Assembly: GCA_951812805.1 (NCBI GenBank)
Contig: CATOSZ010000009.1
Location: 134,501-198,500 of the forward strand
Origin: an uncultured Alphaproteobacteria bacterium
Lineage (GTDB): Bacteria; Pseudomonadota; Alphaproteobacteria; GCA-2731375
Direction of reading: 5' to 3'
DNA length: 64,000 bases
Shown here: piece by piece, positions 44,919 through 54,832 of the stretch
Layout: every line of letters begins with the position of its first letter
Numbering within the stretch: the stretch's first letter is position 1
Position numbers and translations under genes: made by a program
Notes under the pieces: model-generated
What the model was told of the DNA's origin: nothing
The model's input: the letters and a program-made list of their open reading frames with translations, nothing else
Database searches by the model: none

Positions 44919-46055
44919 ATGGCCATCCGTCATCTCGTCGCCGGCCTCGGCGGGCGCATCCTGACCCACAACCGTCGCCGTTTCGCCGCCGCCGCCGCCG
45001 GCATGGCCGTCGCCGTCGTCATCATGTTCGTCGAGGCCGGCTTCTTCTTCGGCGTGCTGGACAGCCAGGCCAACCTCGCCACCCTGGTCCGCGGCGACAT
45101 CGTCGCCATGCACGCCAACCAGACCAACCTCAACAAATGGCAGGAGCTGGATCCCATCCGCCTCAACCAGATCGCCGCCCTGCCCGGCGTCGAGGTCGTG
45201 AGCCGGATCTACAAGGGCAACGTCGGCCTCGCCCAGCAGGCCGGCCAGGCGAGCCGGCGCATCGTCGTCTACGCGTTTCCGCCCGACCACGCCCCGCTAG
45301 CAATCGGCGACCTGAAGCAGGTCGCCACGACCATGAAGCTCGCCCGTACCGTCCTGTTCGATCGGCGCAGCCGCGACATCTACGGCGAGATCACGCCGGG
45401 GCGGGAGATCCTGCTCGACCGCCAGCCGTTCCGGGTGGCGGGCGAGGTCTCGATCGGCCCCAACGTCATCAGCGACGGCGCGGTGGTGATGAGCGAGGGC
45501 AACTGGCTCGCGTTGCAACCCAACGCCGATCCGATCCTCGGCGTGATCCGCCTCAGCGACGGCGCGCCGCTCGAGGAAACCCGGCGCGCGATCGAGGCGC
45601 TGGCACCGGGGGAAATTACCGCGCTGACGCCCGAATCGCTGCGGGACCGCGAGTTTCTCTTCACCATCCGGGCCGCCCCGATCGGCATCATCTTCGGCAT
45701 CGGCCTGCTCGCCGGCCTGGTGATCGGCCTGATCACCTGCTACCAGATTCTCTACAACGAGATCGCCGACCAGCAGGCCCAGTACGCCACCTTGAAAGCC
45801 ATGGGCTTCACCCGTGGATTTCTCGCCCGCATCATCCTGCAACAGGCTTTGCTGCTCTCCCTCGTCGGGTTTGCGCTGGCGCTCGGAATGAGTTACGTCG
45901 CCTATGAGGTCATTCAGGATCTGACGGCCCTGATCATGCGCCATACGTGGTGGCGCACCGGGGCGATCGGCATATTGACCGTGGTGATGTCGATCCTGGC
46001 CGGATTGCTGGCGATGCGTCGCGTCGCCCAGGCAGATCCGGCCGAACTGTTCTAG
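44919..46055 (+). CDS. ABC exporter permease, FtsX/DevC-type
   Basis: A 378-residue paralogue of the preceding permease with the same plan: an N-terminal helix (AAAGMAVAVVIMFVEAGFFF), a periplasmic domain and three C-terminal helices, ending in QADPAELF. ALKAMGFTRGFL is the coupling-helix region typical of DevC. The ATG at 44919 lies two bases after the previous stop. Having two different FtsX-like permeases is unusual for DevBCA systems and suggests an asymmetric pump. Confidence 0.9.
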   Translation: MAIRHLVAGLGGRILTHNRRRFAAAAAGMAVAVVIMFVEAGFFFGVLDSQANLATLVRGDIVAMHANQTNLNKWQELDPIRLNQIAALPGVEVVSRIYKGNVGLAQQAGQASRRIVVYAFPPDHAPLAIGDLKQVATTMKLARTVLFDRRSRDIYGEITPGREILLDRQPFRVAGEVSIGPNVISDGAVVMSEGNWLALQPNADPILGVIRLSDGAPLEETRRAIEALAPGEITALTPESLRDREFLFTIRAAPIGIIFGIGLLAGLVIGLITCYQILYNEIADQQAQYATLKAMGFTRGFLARIILQQALLLSLVGFALALGMSYVAYEVIQDLTALIMRHTWWRTGAIGILTVVMSILAGLLAMRRVAQADPAELF

Positions 46056-46085
46056 CGGCCATTTGGCCGAGGAGAGGTCGAACAC

Positions 46086-46832
46086 GTGTCTCTCGAGCCC
46101 GCGTTCTCGATGCCGGCGGCACCGCCGCCCACGGCCCCGGCTCCGGCCGGGCCACCGGCCGTCGAGGTCACGGGCGTCGACTACGCCTTCAAGTCGAACC
46201 GTGCCGGCCGCAAGGTCCTGCGCGACATCGACCTGGCCCTGGCACCCGGAGATTTCGTCGTGCTGACGGGCCCTTCGGGCTCGGGCAAAACGACCCTGCT
46301 GTCGCTGATCGGCGCGCTGCGGGCGGTACAGGAAGGTTCGATCCGCCTCGACGGCGCCGAACTGAAAGGCCTCGGCCAGAGCAAGATGGAGCGCATGCGC
46401 CGCACCATCGGCTTCATATTTCAGGACCATAACCTGTTCGAATCCCTCACCGCCATCGAGACCCTGCGCCTCGCCATGCGCCTGCTGCCGGAGCGTTACA
46501 AGCGGCGCGACTTTCGCGAGCGGCCCCTCGCCCTGCTGGAGGAGCTTGGCCTGAGCGAGTTCGCCGATACCAAGCCGGCGAAACTCTCCACCGGGCAGAA
46601 GCAACGAATCGCCATCGCCCGGGCGTTGATCAACCATCCCCGCCTGATCCTGGCGGACGAGCCGACCGCCGCCCTCGACAGCGAGATGGGCGGCCAGGTG
46701 ATCGCCATGCTGCGCCGGCGCGCGGTCGAGGAGAAGACGGCGATTTTGATGGTGACCCACGATCCACGACTGTTCCGGAGCGCCGACAGGGTGGTCAAAA
46801 TGGTCGACGGGCAAATCGTGAGCGAGGGTTGA
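46086..46832 (+). CDS. ABC exporter ATP-binding protein, LolD/DevA-type
   Basis: A 248-residue ABC ATPase with Walker A GPSGSGKTTLLS, signature LSTGQKQRIAIA, Walker B LILADEPTAALD and the switch VTHDPRLF. This sequence pattern is of the MacB/LolD/DevA class, which powers FtsX-type permeases. It has a Pro/Ala-rich N-terminal tail. The start is GTG at 46086; the ATG at 46110 is also possible. It ends four bases before the TolC-like gene. Confidence 0.92.
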   Translation: MSLEPAFSMPAAPPPTAPAPAGPPAVEVTGVDYAFKSNRAGRKVLRDIDLALAPGDFVVLTGPSGSGKTTLLSLIGALRAVQEGSIRLDGAELKGLGQSKMERMRRTIGFIFQDHNLFESLTAIETLRLAMRLLPERYKRRDFRERPLALLEELGLSEFADTKPAKLSTGQKQRIAIARALINHPRLILADEPTAALDSEMGGQVIAMLRRRAVEEKTAILMVTHDPRLFRSADRVVKMVDGQIVSEG

Positions 46833-46835
46833 GGC

Positions 46836-48284
46836 ATGGCATCGCTCACCCGCCTGGCGCTGCTCGCCGGACTGTTCGCCGCCCCTGCGACCGGCGTGCT
46901 CGGCGCACCGCTGGCGCTGGAGCAGGTGGTCGACCTGGTCCTCACCGCCCATCCCGCCCTCGAAAGCCAGCAAAGCGCGATCGGCGAGAGCCGCGCCCGC
47001 GCCGACATCGAGTCCGGTAGGTTCGACTGGCGTGGCTTCGCCGAGGGGTCCTTCGAACGGCGTGAGGTCGTCAAGGACGAAGGCGGCTTCCTTCTCAACG
47101 ATACCGACACCGTATCCATTTACGGCGGTCGCTTCGGCGTTTCGAAGCAGTTCCGCAATGGCATCGTCGTGCGCCCGGGCTTCACCGTCTTCAACAGTAT
47201 CGGCGAGGATTCGGAGCAGGTCCTGGCGGAGACGCAGACCGCGCCGTTCATCACGATCACATGGCCATTGCTCAAAGGCTCGGGCAAGCACGCGGCGGCG
47301 GGCGAGCGGGCGGCGCGTTCCGACATCATGGCCACTCAGTTCCGCGCCCGGCATGAAAGGCGCGGCCTGCTTCACTCCGCCGTGCGTGCCCATTGGCAGA
47401 CGCTCGCCGCACAGAAACGGTTCGAGATCGTCCGACGGCTGGCCGGACATGTCGCGGATTCGGCGGAGACCACCGCGCAGCTGGTCAGCCGCGGTGAACT
47501 GGCGCCGCTCGCCGCGCAGGAGGCGAAAGCGGACCTGGCGTTGCGCCGCCTCGAAATCGGCCAGGCGCGGGTCGCCTGGCTGGTGACCCGGCGCACGCTC
47601 GCCATTGCGCTTGGCCAGGAAACGGCGAGCGTCGCCGATCTGCCGGATGCCGCGGGATCGTTTCCGCGCGTCGTCCTCCTTCCCGACTCCGGCGGGCCGG
47701 ACGAGGACGTGCTGATAAAGGGTGCGGTCGAGAACCGTGCGGACATCCTGATGCTGCGCCAACGGGCGAGTTCGGAGGATATTCGCGTCGCCGCCGCGGA
47801 GAACGGTCTGTTGCCGCAAGTCGACCTGGTGCTCGAACAGACGGGCGTTCGTGTGAAGCTCGCCCACAGTCTGCAGAATACGGCCGCCGAAGGTCGTCTC
47901 GGCGTGGCACGCGCCGCGGAAAACCAGGTGCGCGTCGACCTCACCCGCCGCCTGCGTGACCTCAAGACGGATGTGCAGACTATTCTGGAACGCCTGCGCC
48001 TCGCCGGCGGCGCCTACGAATTGGCGCGCCAGACCCTCGACCTGCTCGACGGAATCGCGACGGACAAAGGGCGCGAAGGCGTCAACGGCCCGGGTGCCGA
48101 TCTCGCCACGCTTTCCAAGATTGCGCGGGTCCGACGCCAGATCGTCGACGCCAATCTGGAATATGCGCTAGCGCTCGCCGACTTGCGGTTCGTGACCGGG
48201 GGACTCGACGACGACGGCGAGGGCGAGGGCGAGGCGACGACCCGGGTCGCCCAGCAGTTCCAGAATCTGCCGTCCGAACGGTAG
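46836..48284 (+). CDS. TolC-family outer-membrane efflux protein
   Basis: A 482-residue protein with a signal peptide (cleavage near VLGA, residue 23) and two TolC/OEP-type repeats of long helices and short strands (LALEQVVDLVLTAHPALESQ at the start of repeat one; a second repeat after residue 250). The Glu-rich acidic end is unusual but short. It would give the exporter its outer-membrane exit channel. It lies in the same operon as the adaptor, permeases and ATPase, so the whole tripartite pump is present in one unit. Confidence 0.9.
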   Translation: MASLTRLALLAGLFAAPATGVLGAPLALEQVVDLVLTAHPALESQQSAIGESRARADIESGRFDWRGFAEGSFERREVVKDEGGFLLNDTDTVSIYGGRFGVSKQFRNGIVVRPGFTVFNSIGEDSEQVLAETQTAPFITITWPLLKGSGKHAAAGERAARSDIMATQFRARHERRGLLHSAVRAHWQTLAAQKRFEIVRRLAGHVADSAETTAQLVSRGELAPLAAQEAKADLALRRLEIGQARVAWLVTRRTLAIALGQETASVADLPDAAGSFPRVVLLPDSGGPDEDVLIKGAVENRADILMLRQRASSEDIRVAAAENGLLPQVDLVLEQTGVRVKLAHSLQNTAAEGRLGVARAAENQVRVDLTRRLRDLKTDVQTILERLRLAGGAYELARQTLDLLDGIATDKGREGVNGPGADLATLSKIARVRRQIVDANLEYALALADLRFVTGGLDDDGEGEGEATTRVAQQFQNLPSER

Positions 48285-48299
48285 CCGGGTTCGGCGATC

Positions 48300-49439
48300 A
48301 TGACCCGGGAGGTCGGCAAGATCGCCCTCTTCCTGCCCGCGTTGCGCAGCGGTGGGGCGGGACGGGTGATGATCAACCTGGCACGCGGTTTCACCGATCT
48401 CGGCCTCGACGCGGAAATCGTCATCACCAAGGGCATCGGCTCGTTCCTCGACGTCGTGCCCGACGGCATCCAGGTGGTCAGCCTGGGGGGCGAGACGGGA
48501 CGGCTTCCGGCGCTCGCCTTCCACAATTATCTGCGCCGTGCGCGGCCGAGCCACATCCTCTCCACCGTGTTCGGCGCCAACACGACGGCACCCTGGGTCA
48601 CGCGGCTGTCGGGCCTCCGAGCCCGGGTCGTCGTGCACCAGGAGACGACGCTCACCGAGTTCGAGCTGAAGGGCTGGCGCTACAAGCGCCCGCTTCGCCT
48701 GCCGCGGATGCGGCTGAATTACCGGCTGGCCGACGCGGTCCTGGTCAATTCGGCCGGCAGCGCCGCCGACCTGGTCCGCCACCGCGTCGTCCGCCCCGAG
48801 CGGATCCGCGTCGTGCCCAATCCGGTATACGAGCCCGAGATGGAAAGCCTCGCCGGCGCGGCGGCCGGCCATCCCTGGCTCGACGAAAAGGCCGGCCCGG
48901 TCTTGGTCGGCGCCGGCCGCCTCGGCTTTACCAAGGACTACGAGACGCCGATCCGGGCGTTGGCCCGGGTCCGCGAACAGCTGCCGGCCCGCCTGGTGAT
49001 CCTCGGCGAGGGGCCGGACCTCGCACCGCTGCGGGCGCTTGCCGCCGAACTCGGCCTCGCCGACGCGGTGGCCTTCCCGGGCTTCCTCGCCAATCCCCAT
49101 GCCGTCCTCGCGCGGGCCGACCTCTTCGTGCACAGCGCGCGCTGGGAGGGGTTCGGCAATGTCCTGGTCGAGGCGCTTGCCGCCGGGACGCCGGTGGTCG
49201 CGACGCTGTGTCCCGGCGGCCCCCGCGAGATCCTGCGTGAGGGCGAATACGGCCGGCTGGTGCCGGTCCGCGACCCCGCCGCCATGGCCGAGGCGATCCT
49301 GGCGACCCTGGCGACCCCCCCCGATCCAGCCCCGCTAGTAGCGCATGCCCGACGCTTTTCGATCGCCGAAGTCGCACCGCGCTTTCTCGCCGTGCTGCGC
49401 GGCGACGGCGACGCGGCGGACGTCTATCGCCCACAATAA
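48300..49439 (+). CDS. Glycosyltransferase family 4 (GT-B fold)
   Basis: A 379-residue glycosyltransferase. The N-terminal Rossmann domain begins with IALFLPALRSGGAGRVMINL, and the C-terminal donor-binding domain shows VGAGRLGFTKDYETPIRALA and the E-x7-E motif in ARWEGFGNVLVEALAAGTPV. It transfers a sugar from a nucleotide donor. It starts 15 bases after the TolC-like stop, so it probably glycosylates the glycolipid or polysaccharide that the exporter handles; this is inferred from operon structure, as in the DevBCA-TolC export of heterocyst glycolipids. Confidence 0.9.
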   Translation: MTREVGKIALFLPALRSGGAGRVMINLARGFTDLGLDAEIVITKGIGSFLDVVPDGIQVVSLGGETGRLPALAFHNYLRRARPSHILSTVFGANTTAPWVTRLSGLRARVVVHQETTLTEFELKGWRYKRPLRLPRMRLNYRLADAVLVNSAGSAADLVRHRVVRPERIRVVPNPVYEPEMESLAGAAAGHPWLDEKAGPVLVGAGRLGFTKDYETPIRALARVREQLPARLVILGEGPDLAPLRALAAELGLADAVAFPGFLANPHAVLARADLFVHSARWEGFGNVLVEALAAGTPVVATLCPGGPREILREGEYGRLVPVRDPAAMAEAILATLATPPDPAPLVAHARRFSIAEVAPRFLAVLRGDGDAADVYRPQ

Positions 49440-49517
49440 CGCGGCCCCTGTTCCGGTCGTGCGGCGGCTGGCATAGACTTCGCGCCGCCAAAGCACAGGG
49501 AAACGGAGGTCTCGTCC

Positions 49518-52500
49518 ATGGCATCGTTGAACCGCGTCCTGATCGCCAACCGGGGCGAGATCGCCATTCGTATCGCCCGGGCGGCCGCGTCCCTCGGCAT
49601 GGACTCGGTCGCGGTGTATCCGCCGCTCGACACGCATTCGCTGCACACGAGGGCGGCGAGCGAGGCCGTGGCGCTTCCCGGCGACGGGATCGCCGCCTAT
49701 CTCGACGGCGAAGCCCTGATCGAGGCGGCCGTCTCCGCGGGCTGCGACTGCGTCCATCCGGGTTACGGTTTCCTCGCCGAGAATGCCGACTTCGCCGCCC
49801 GGTGCGCCGCCGCCGGTCTGGTCTTCGTCGGACCGTCGCCGGCCGCGCTCCGCCTGTTCGGCGATAAGGTTCAGGCCCGCGCCCATGCCGCCGCCAACGG
49901 GGTTCCCGTCGTGCCCGGCAGCGACGACGCGCTGGCCACCGCCGAGGCGGCCGAGGGCGCAGCGGAGGCGATCGGCTATCCGGTCATGGTGAAGGCGGCG
50001 GCGGGCGGTGGCGGGCGCGGCATGCGCGTCGTCGAAAACGGCGCCGCGATGGCGGAAGCCTTCGAGCGCTGCCAGAGCGAAGCGGCCCAGGCCTTCGGCG
50101 ACGGCACGTCGTTCCTCGAGAAACGGATCGAGCGGCCACGCCATATCGAGGTGCAGATCCTGGCCGACGGCGCCGGCAGCACGTTGCATTTGTGGGAGCG
50201 GGACTGTTCCGTGCAGATCCGTAACCAGAAGGTCGTCGAAATCGCCCCCGCCAGCGGGCTGGCGCCGGCGCTGCGCCAGCGCATCCTGGACGATGCCGTC
50301 CGGCTCGCCCGCACGGCCGACTATGTGAACGCCGGCACGGTGGAATTCCTGGTCTCGCCGGAAGAGGGCGCGCATTACTTCATCGAGTGCAACCCCCGCA
50401 TCCAGGTCGAGCATACGGTGAGCGAGCAGATAACCGGCATCGACCTGGTTGCGAGCCAGTTCCGCATTGCCGGTGGCGATACGCTTCCCGCGCTCGGCCT
50501 CACCGACCAGAGCGCCGTCGGCCAGCCGCGCGGCCATGCGGTGCAGCTTCGTGTGGTGGCACGGGGCGCCGGGACCATCACCGGCTACAAGGAGCCTTCG
50601 GGGCCCGGCATCCGGGTCGACGGCTGCGGCTATCTCGGCTATGCGCCGCCGGCCGTGTTCGATCCGCTGCTGGCCAAGTTGATCTGCACCAGCCCGGCCG
50701 GCACGACACTCGCCGATGCAATTCATCGCGCCGGTGCCGCGCTCGCCGAGTTTCACATCGCCGGCCTGCCGAACAACCTCGCGCAACTCGCCGCCATTCT
50801 CGAAGACGCCAGCCTGCGCGCCGGCGATGCGCGCACCAGCCTGCTGGCGGAGCGGCCGGAACTGGCGGCGGCGGGGCCGGCGACGGCACGTGGCGAGACG
50901 CTCGACTTCCTGGAGGACCGCGCCGCCGCCCTGATCGGGCCCGGCGCCGGCCGCGCCCGGTCGGCCGAGGTGGCGAGCGCTCCCGACGTCGAGGTTTCCG
51001 CCGGCGCGCACGGTGTCGAATGCCCGATGGCGGGCAGCGTGCTGCAATTCGACCTCGCCGAGGGTACGCGCGTCGCCGTCGGCGAGACGGTAATGGTGAT
51101 CAGCGCCATGAAAATGGAAGCCGCGGTGCCGGCACCCTGTTCCGGCATCGTCACCGCGCTTCGCCCCCTCGCCGAGGGGGAGGCGGTAGCCGCCGGCCAG
51201 GTGGTGGCGGCGATCACGCCGGAGGCGGGCGACGCGGAACGCGACCTCGCCGCGCGCGACCCGCAGGAAACCTGGGCCCCGGTGCTGGCGGAAGTGGCGA
51301 CCTTGCAGCGCCTGGCGCAGGAGCGGCTGGCCGCTGCGTCGCAGGAGCCTGGTGTGGTACGCCAGCGCAATCGCGGCAAGCTCACCTGCCGCGAGCGGAT
51401 CGACCGCCTGCTGGACGATGGCAGCTTCCACGAGATCGGCAGCGCCGCCGGCTTCGCCACCTATGACGACGAGGGCAACATCGCCGCCTTCACGCCGGCC
51501 AATCATGTCGGTGGCTGGGGCCGCATCGACGGGCGCACGGCGGTGCTCTGCGCCGACGACTTCACCAGCCGGGGCGGCCATGCGGACGGTGCCATTTCGA
51601 ACAAGAGCCGCCATCTCGACATGCTGTCGCTGGAGCTGCGCGCGCCCTCCATCCGCCTGCTCGACGGCTCGTCGGGCGGCGGCAGCGTCGCGACCATGGT
51701 GCCGAAGCAGGACAGCGCCGGCGCAAGCGAGGCCAAGGAGAGCACCGGCGCCATCCAGGCCGGCCGGCCGCGCGTGGTCGGTGGCGGCGGTTCCTTCCTG
51801 CCCGCGCATCTCGGCTCCGAGCTCTATGCCGAGCAGCTTTCGACCGTGCCCGTGGTCAACCTGCTGCTCGGCAGCGTCGTCGGCATCGGCGCGGCCAAAG
51901 CGGTGCTCGGCCATTTCTCCGTCATGGTGCGCGACATCGCCCAGCTTTTCGTCGCCGGCCCACCGGTGGTCTCGCACGCCATGGGCTACGACATCACCAA
52001 GGAAGATCTCGGCGGCTGGCATATCCATTGCCGCAACGGCGCCGTCGACAACCTGGCGGAGAGCGAGGAAGAGGCCTTCGCCATGACCCGGCGGTTCCTC
52101 TCCTACCTGCCGGCGAGCGTGCATGACGCGCCGCCCGTGCTGCCCGCCGATCCCGGCGATCCGGTGGACCGCCGCGAGGAGGAGCTGTTCACCCTGATCC
52201 CCCGCAAGCGCACGGCGACCTTCGACATGCGCAAGGCGATCCGCCTGATGGCCGATCGGGACTCCTTCTTCGAGATCGGCCCGCTCTGGGGTATGGACCA
52301 GATCACCGGCTTCGTCCGCTTCAACGGACATACACTCGGCGTCATCGCCTCCGACAGCCGGCACGAGAACGGCGGCGCGCTGACCGCGGACGGCTGCGAC
52401 AAGCTGCGCCGCCATATCGACCTCTGCGACGTCTTCCACATCCCGATCCTGAACCTGGTCGACAATCCGGGCTTCGCCGTCGGGCTGGAGCATGAAATCG

Positions 52501-52859
52501 CCGGCACGATCCGCAAGGGCGGTGAATGGATGGTCGCCTTCGCCCAGATCAAGGTGCCGATCTTCACGGTCATCGCGCGGCGCAGCTTCGGCGTCGCCGG
52601 CAACAACTACGCAACCCCGCTCGCCCGGCCTTCGATGCGCGTCGTCTGGCCGGCCGCCGACGCCGGCGGCATCCCGCCCGAGGGCGGCATCGAGGCGGCT
52701 TACAAGCGCCAGCTCGCCGAGGCGGCCGACCCCGTGGCGCTGCGGGCCGAGATCGACGCCCGCATCGAAAGCGCGCGCGGCCCCCTCGGCCCGCTCAACC
52801 GCTTCCAGATGGAGGAGATGATCGATCCCCGCGATACCCGCGGCCTGGTCTGCGCCTGA
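49518..52859 (+). CDS. Single-chain acyl-CoA carboxylase (BC-BCCP-CT)
   Basis: An intact 1113-residue multidomain carboxylase: biotin carboxylase at residues 1-450 (VLIANRGEIAIRIARAAASL, AAAGGGGRGMRVV, FIECNPRIQVEHTVSEQITG), BCCP around residue 500-570 with biotin Lys 532 in SAMKMEA, and two carboxyltransferase halves thereafter (GSSGGGSVATMV, NLVDNPGFAVG). It matches the architecture of the single-chain long-chain acyl-CoA carboxylases described from Mycobacterium and Rhodopseudomonas. The acyl substrate is unknown. A broken paralogue lies at 25889. The ATG at 49518 has GGAGG upstream. Confidence 0.93.
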   Translation: MASLNRVLIANRGEIAIRIARAAASLGMDSVAVYPPLDTHSLHTRAASEAVALPGDGIAAYLDGEALIEAAVSAGCDCVHPGYGFLAENADFAARCAAAGLVFVGPSPAALRLFGDKVQARAHAAANGVPVVPGSDDALATAEAAEGAAEAIGYPVMVKAAAGGGGRGMRVVENGAAMAEAFERCQSEAAQAFGDGTSFLEKRIERPRHIEVQILADGAGSTLHLWERDCSVQIRNQKVVEIAPASGLAPALRQRILDDAVRLARTADYVNAGTVEFLVSPEEGAHYFIECNPRIQVEHTVSEQITGIDLVASQFRIAGGDTLPALGLTDQSAVGQPRGHAVQLRVVARGAGTITGYKEPSGPGIRVDGCGYLGYAPPAVFDPLLAKLICTSPAGTTLADAIHRAGAALAEFHIAGLPNNLAQLAAILEDASLRAGDARTSLLAERPELAAAGPATARGETLDFLEDRAAALIGPGAGRARSAEVASAPDVEVSAGAHGVECPMAGSVLQFDLAEGTRVAVGETVMVISAMKMEAAVPAPCSGIVTALRPLAEGEAVAAGQVVAAITPEAGDAERDLAARDPQETWAPVLAEVATLQRLAQERLAAASQEPGVVRQRNRGKLTCRERIDRLLDDGSFHEIGSAAGFATYDDEGNIAAFTPANHVGGWGRIDGRTAVLCADDFTSRGGHADGAISNKSRHLDMLSLELRAPSIRLLDGSSGGGSVATMVPKQDSAGASEAKESTGAIQAGRPRVVGGGGSFLPAHLGSELYAEQLSTVPVVNLLLGSVVGIGAAKAVLGHFSVMVRDIAQLFVAGPPVVSHAMGYDITKEDLGGWHIHCRNGAVDNLAESEEEAFAMTRRFLSYLPASVHDAPPVLPADPGDPVDRREEELFTLIPRKRTATFDMRKAIRLMADRDSFFEIGPLWGMDQITGFVRFNGHTLGVIASDSRHENGGALTADGCDKLRRHIDLCDVFHIPILNLVDNPGFAVGLEHEIAGTIRKGGEWMVAFAQIKVPIFTVIARRSFGVAGNNYATPLARPSMRVVWPAADAGGIPPEGGIEAAYKRQLAEAADPVALRAEIDARIESARGPLGPLNRFQMEEMIDPRDTRGLVCA

Positions 52860-52967
52860 GTCGAAACCGCCTACCAGGTGGTCTCCCAGCCGGGCCGCCT
52901 GGGGCCGCGGGCGTTGCAGTTCCGCCCCTGAGGTCCGCCACCGCCACAATCGACAAGGAACCGAACC

Positions 52968-53773
52968 ATGCCCATGGCCCCGTCGACGGCGGCGACCTCC
53001 ATTACAGCCTGGCCGGCGCGGGCCCGCCGTTGGTGTTGTTGCTGCCGCAAAGCGGCGGTCCGATCGGCGTCGAACCCTTCGTCCGGATCCTGGCCGACAG
53101 TCATCTGGTCATCCGCTACGACCAGCGCGGCACCGGGCGAAGCGCCCCGCTGTCCGGTCCTGAGGCCGGCGGCATGGCGGCACGGGCGGGCGAGGTTGCC
53201 GGCCTGCTCGACGCGCTCGACATCGCGCAGGCCGACCTGTTCTGCCATTCGACCGGCTGCGGCATCGGGCTGTCCTTGGCCTCGACACATGGATCGCGAA
53301 TCCGGCGCTTGGTCCTGGCCGCGCCCTGGAGCCACGGCGACGATTTTCTGACGTCGATGCAGCGGCTGCGCGTCGCCGCCGCCCGGGCCCTGGCACCGCC
53401 GGACTATGCCCGCTTCAACGCCAGCCTGCTGTATCCGCCCGACCATCGCCGCCGGCATGCCGACGGCTTCGCGCGCCAGGCCGCCACCGCCGCGCCCCAG
53501 GACGCCGACGCGATCAGCGATCGGCTGGAAGCCATACTCGCCTTCGACGCCCGGCCCCTGCTCTCCGCCATCGACCATCCCTGCCTGGTCACCACGGCCC
53601 GCGATGATCAGTTGATGCCGCCCTGGTTCGCCCGCGAGATCGCCGAGGCCCTGCCGCAGGCGCGCTTGCTGGAATTGCAGGACGGCGGCCATATGCTGGC
53701 GGAGACCAGAGCCGAAATGCTGGCCACCGCCGTCGCTGCATTTCTCGGAGAAGGTGCTGCCGGCATCGGATAA
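52968..53773 (+). pseudogene. Alpha/beta hydrolase, start codon out of frame by one base
   Basis: The body (from about 52976) is a good alpha/beta hydrolase: RYDQRGTGRS, nucleophile elbow FCHSTGCGIG, ARDDQLMP and DGGHMLAE with the Asp and His. But its frame has no ATG, GTG or TTG between the previous stop and the body. The ATG at 52968, with AAGGA at proper distance, is one base out of frame; one extra C in the CCC at 52971-52973 would give MPHGPVDGGDLHYSLAG and restore it. So a one-base deletion just after the start is likely, either real or a sequence error. It ends next to the second IS630 copy. Confidence 0.75.
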
Positions 53774-54832
53774 TACCAGTCGACATTGATGTCAACTCGC
53801 GGTTGGATTCCCTTGCTGGCTGATTTCTGACTCAATTGTGGTGATTCGGAAGAGGGGGATCACCATGGGTCGGGGTATTGCCTTGCGCGAGGATTTCGAT
53901 GCGGCGGCGTTGCGACGTCTGGCCAAGGGATCGAGGGATGCTAAACAGATCCGGCGCTTGCTTTCGCTTGCTGTGATCTACGAGGGCGGGAGTCGGACGG
54001 AGGCCGCGCGGACGGGGGACGTCGGCCTTCAGGTGATCCGTGACTGGGTGCTGCGTTTCAACGCGGAGGGCCCGGCCGGCCTGATCGACCGCAAGGCGCC
54101 GGGCGCGGCGAAGAAACTGGACCCGGCGCAACGGGACGCCTTGGCGGCCCGGGTGGAAGCGGGACCGGATCCGGCGCGCGACGGCGTCATGCGCTGGCGG
54201 CTAGCGGATCTGGTCGACTGGATCGGCGAGAGCTTCGCGATCACGCTCGACCAGCGGACGGTGAGCCGGGAGCTGAAGGCGATGGGCTTCGCCAGGATGA
54301 CGATGCGGCCGCGCCATCACGCCCAGGAGCCGGGGGTGATCGAGGACTTCAAAAAAAATTCCCCGAGCTGGTCGCGCGGGCTCGCAAAGCACTCCCCGAC
54401 GGCACCGGGATAGAGATCTGGTGGCAGGATGAAACCCGCGTCGGACAGAAGAACAAGCATGCCCGGCGCTGGGCCCGGCGCGGCACACGGCCACGCACCC
54501 CGCACGATCAGCGCACCAAGTCGGCCTATATCTTCGGCGCCATCTGCCCCGAGCGCGGCACCGGCGCCGCCATCGTCCAGCAACGCTGCAACACCGCCGC
54601 CATGCAGCAGCATCTGGAGGAAATCTCCGTCCAGGTTCAACCCGGAGCCCATGCCTTGATGCTGCTCGACCGGGCCGGCTGGCACACCACGAAACGGCTC
54701 GACGTCCCGGCCAACATAACCCTCCTGCCGCTGCCGCCGAGATCGCCCGAACTCAATCCTGCCGAGAACGTCTGGCAGTACATCCGAAACAACTGGCTCT
54801 CCGACATCGTCTTCGAAGACCAGGACGACATC

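Noticed and set aside
45297..47867. Very long minus-strand open frame (856 codons)
   Set aside because: It lies antisense to the permease, ATPase and TolC-like genes, which have clear family motifs. The translation is Gly/Arg/Asp-rich and has no domain. High GC explains the long antisense frame.
49335..52949. Minus-strand open frame of 1204 codons
   Set aside because: It is the antisense shadow of the single-chain carboxylase, with no recognisable motif.
52968..53351. 127-codon frame from the ATG at 52968
   Set aside because: It is in the wrong frame for the hydrolase and its translation has no alpha/beta-hydrolase features beyond the first few residues.
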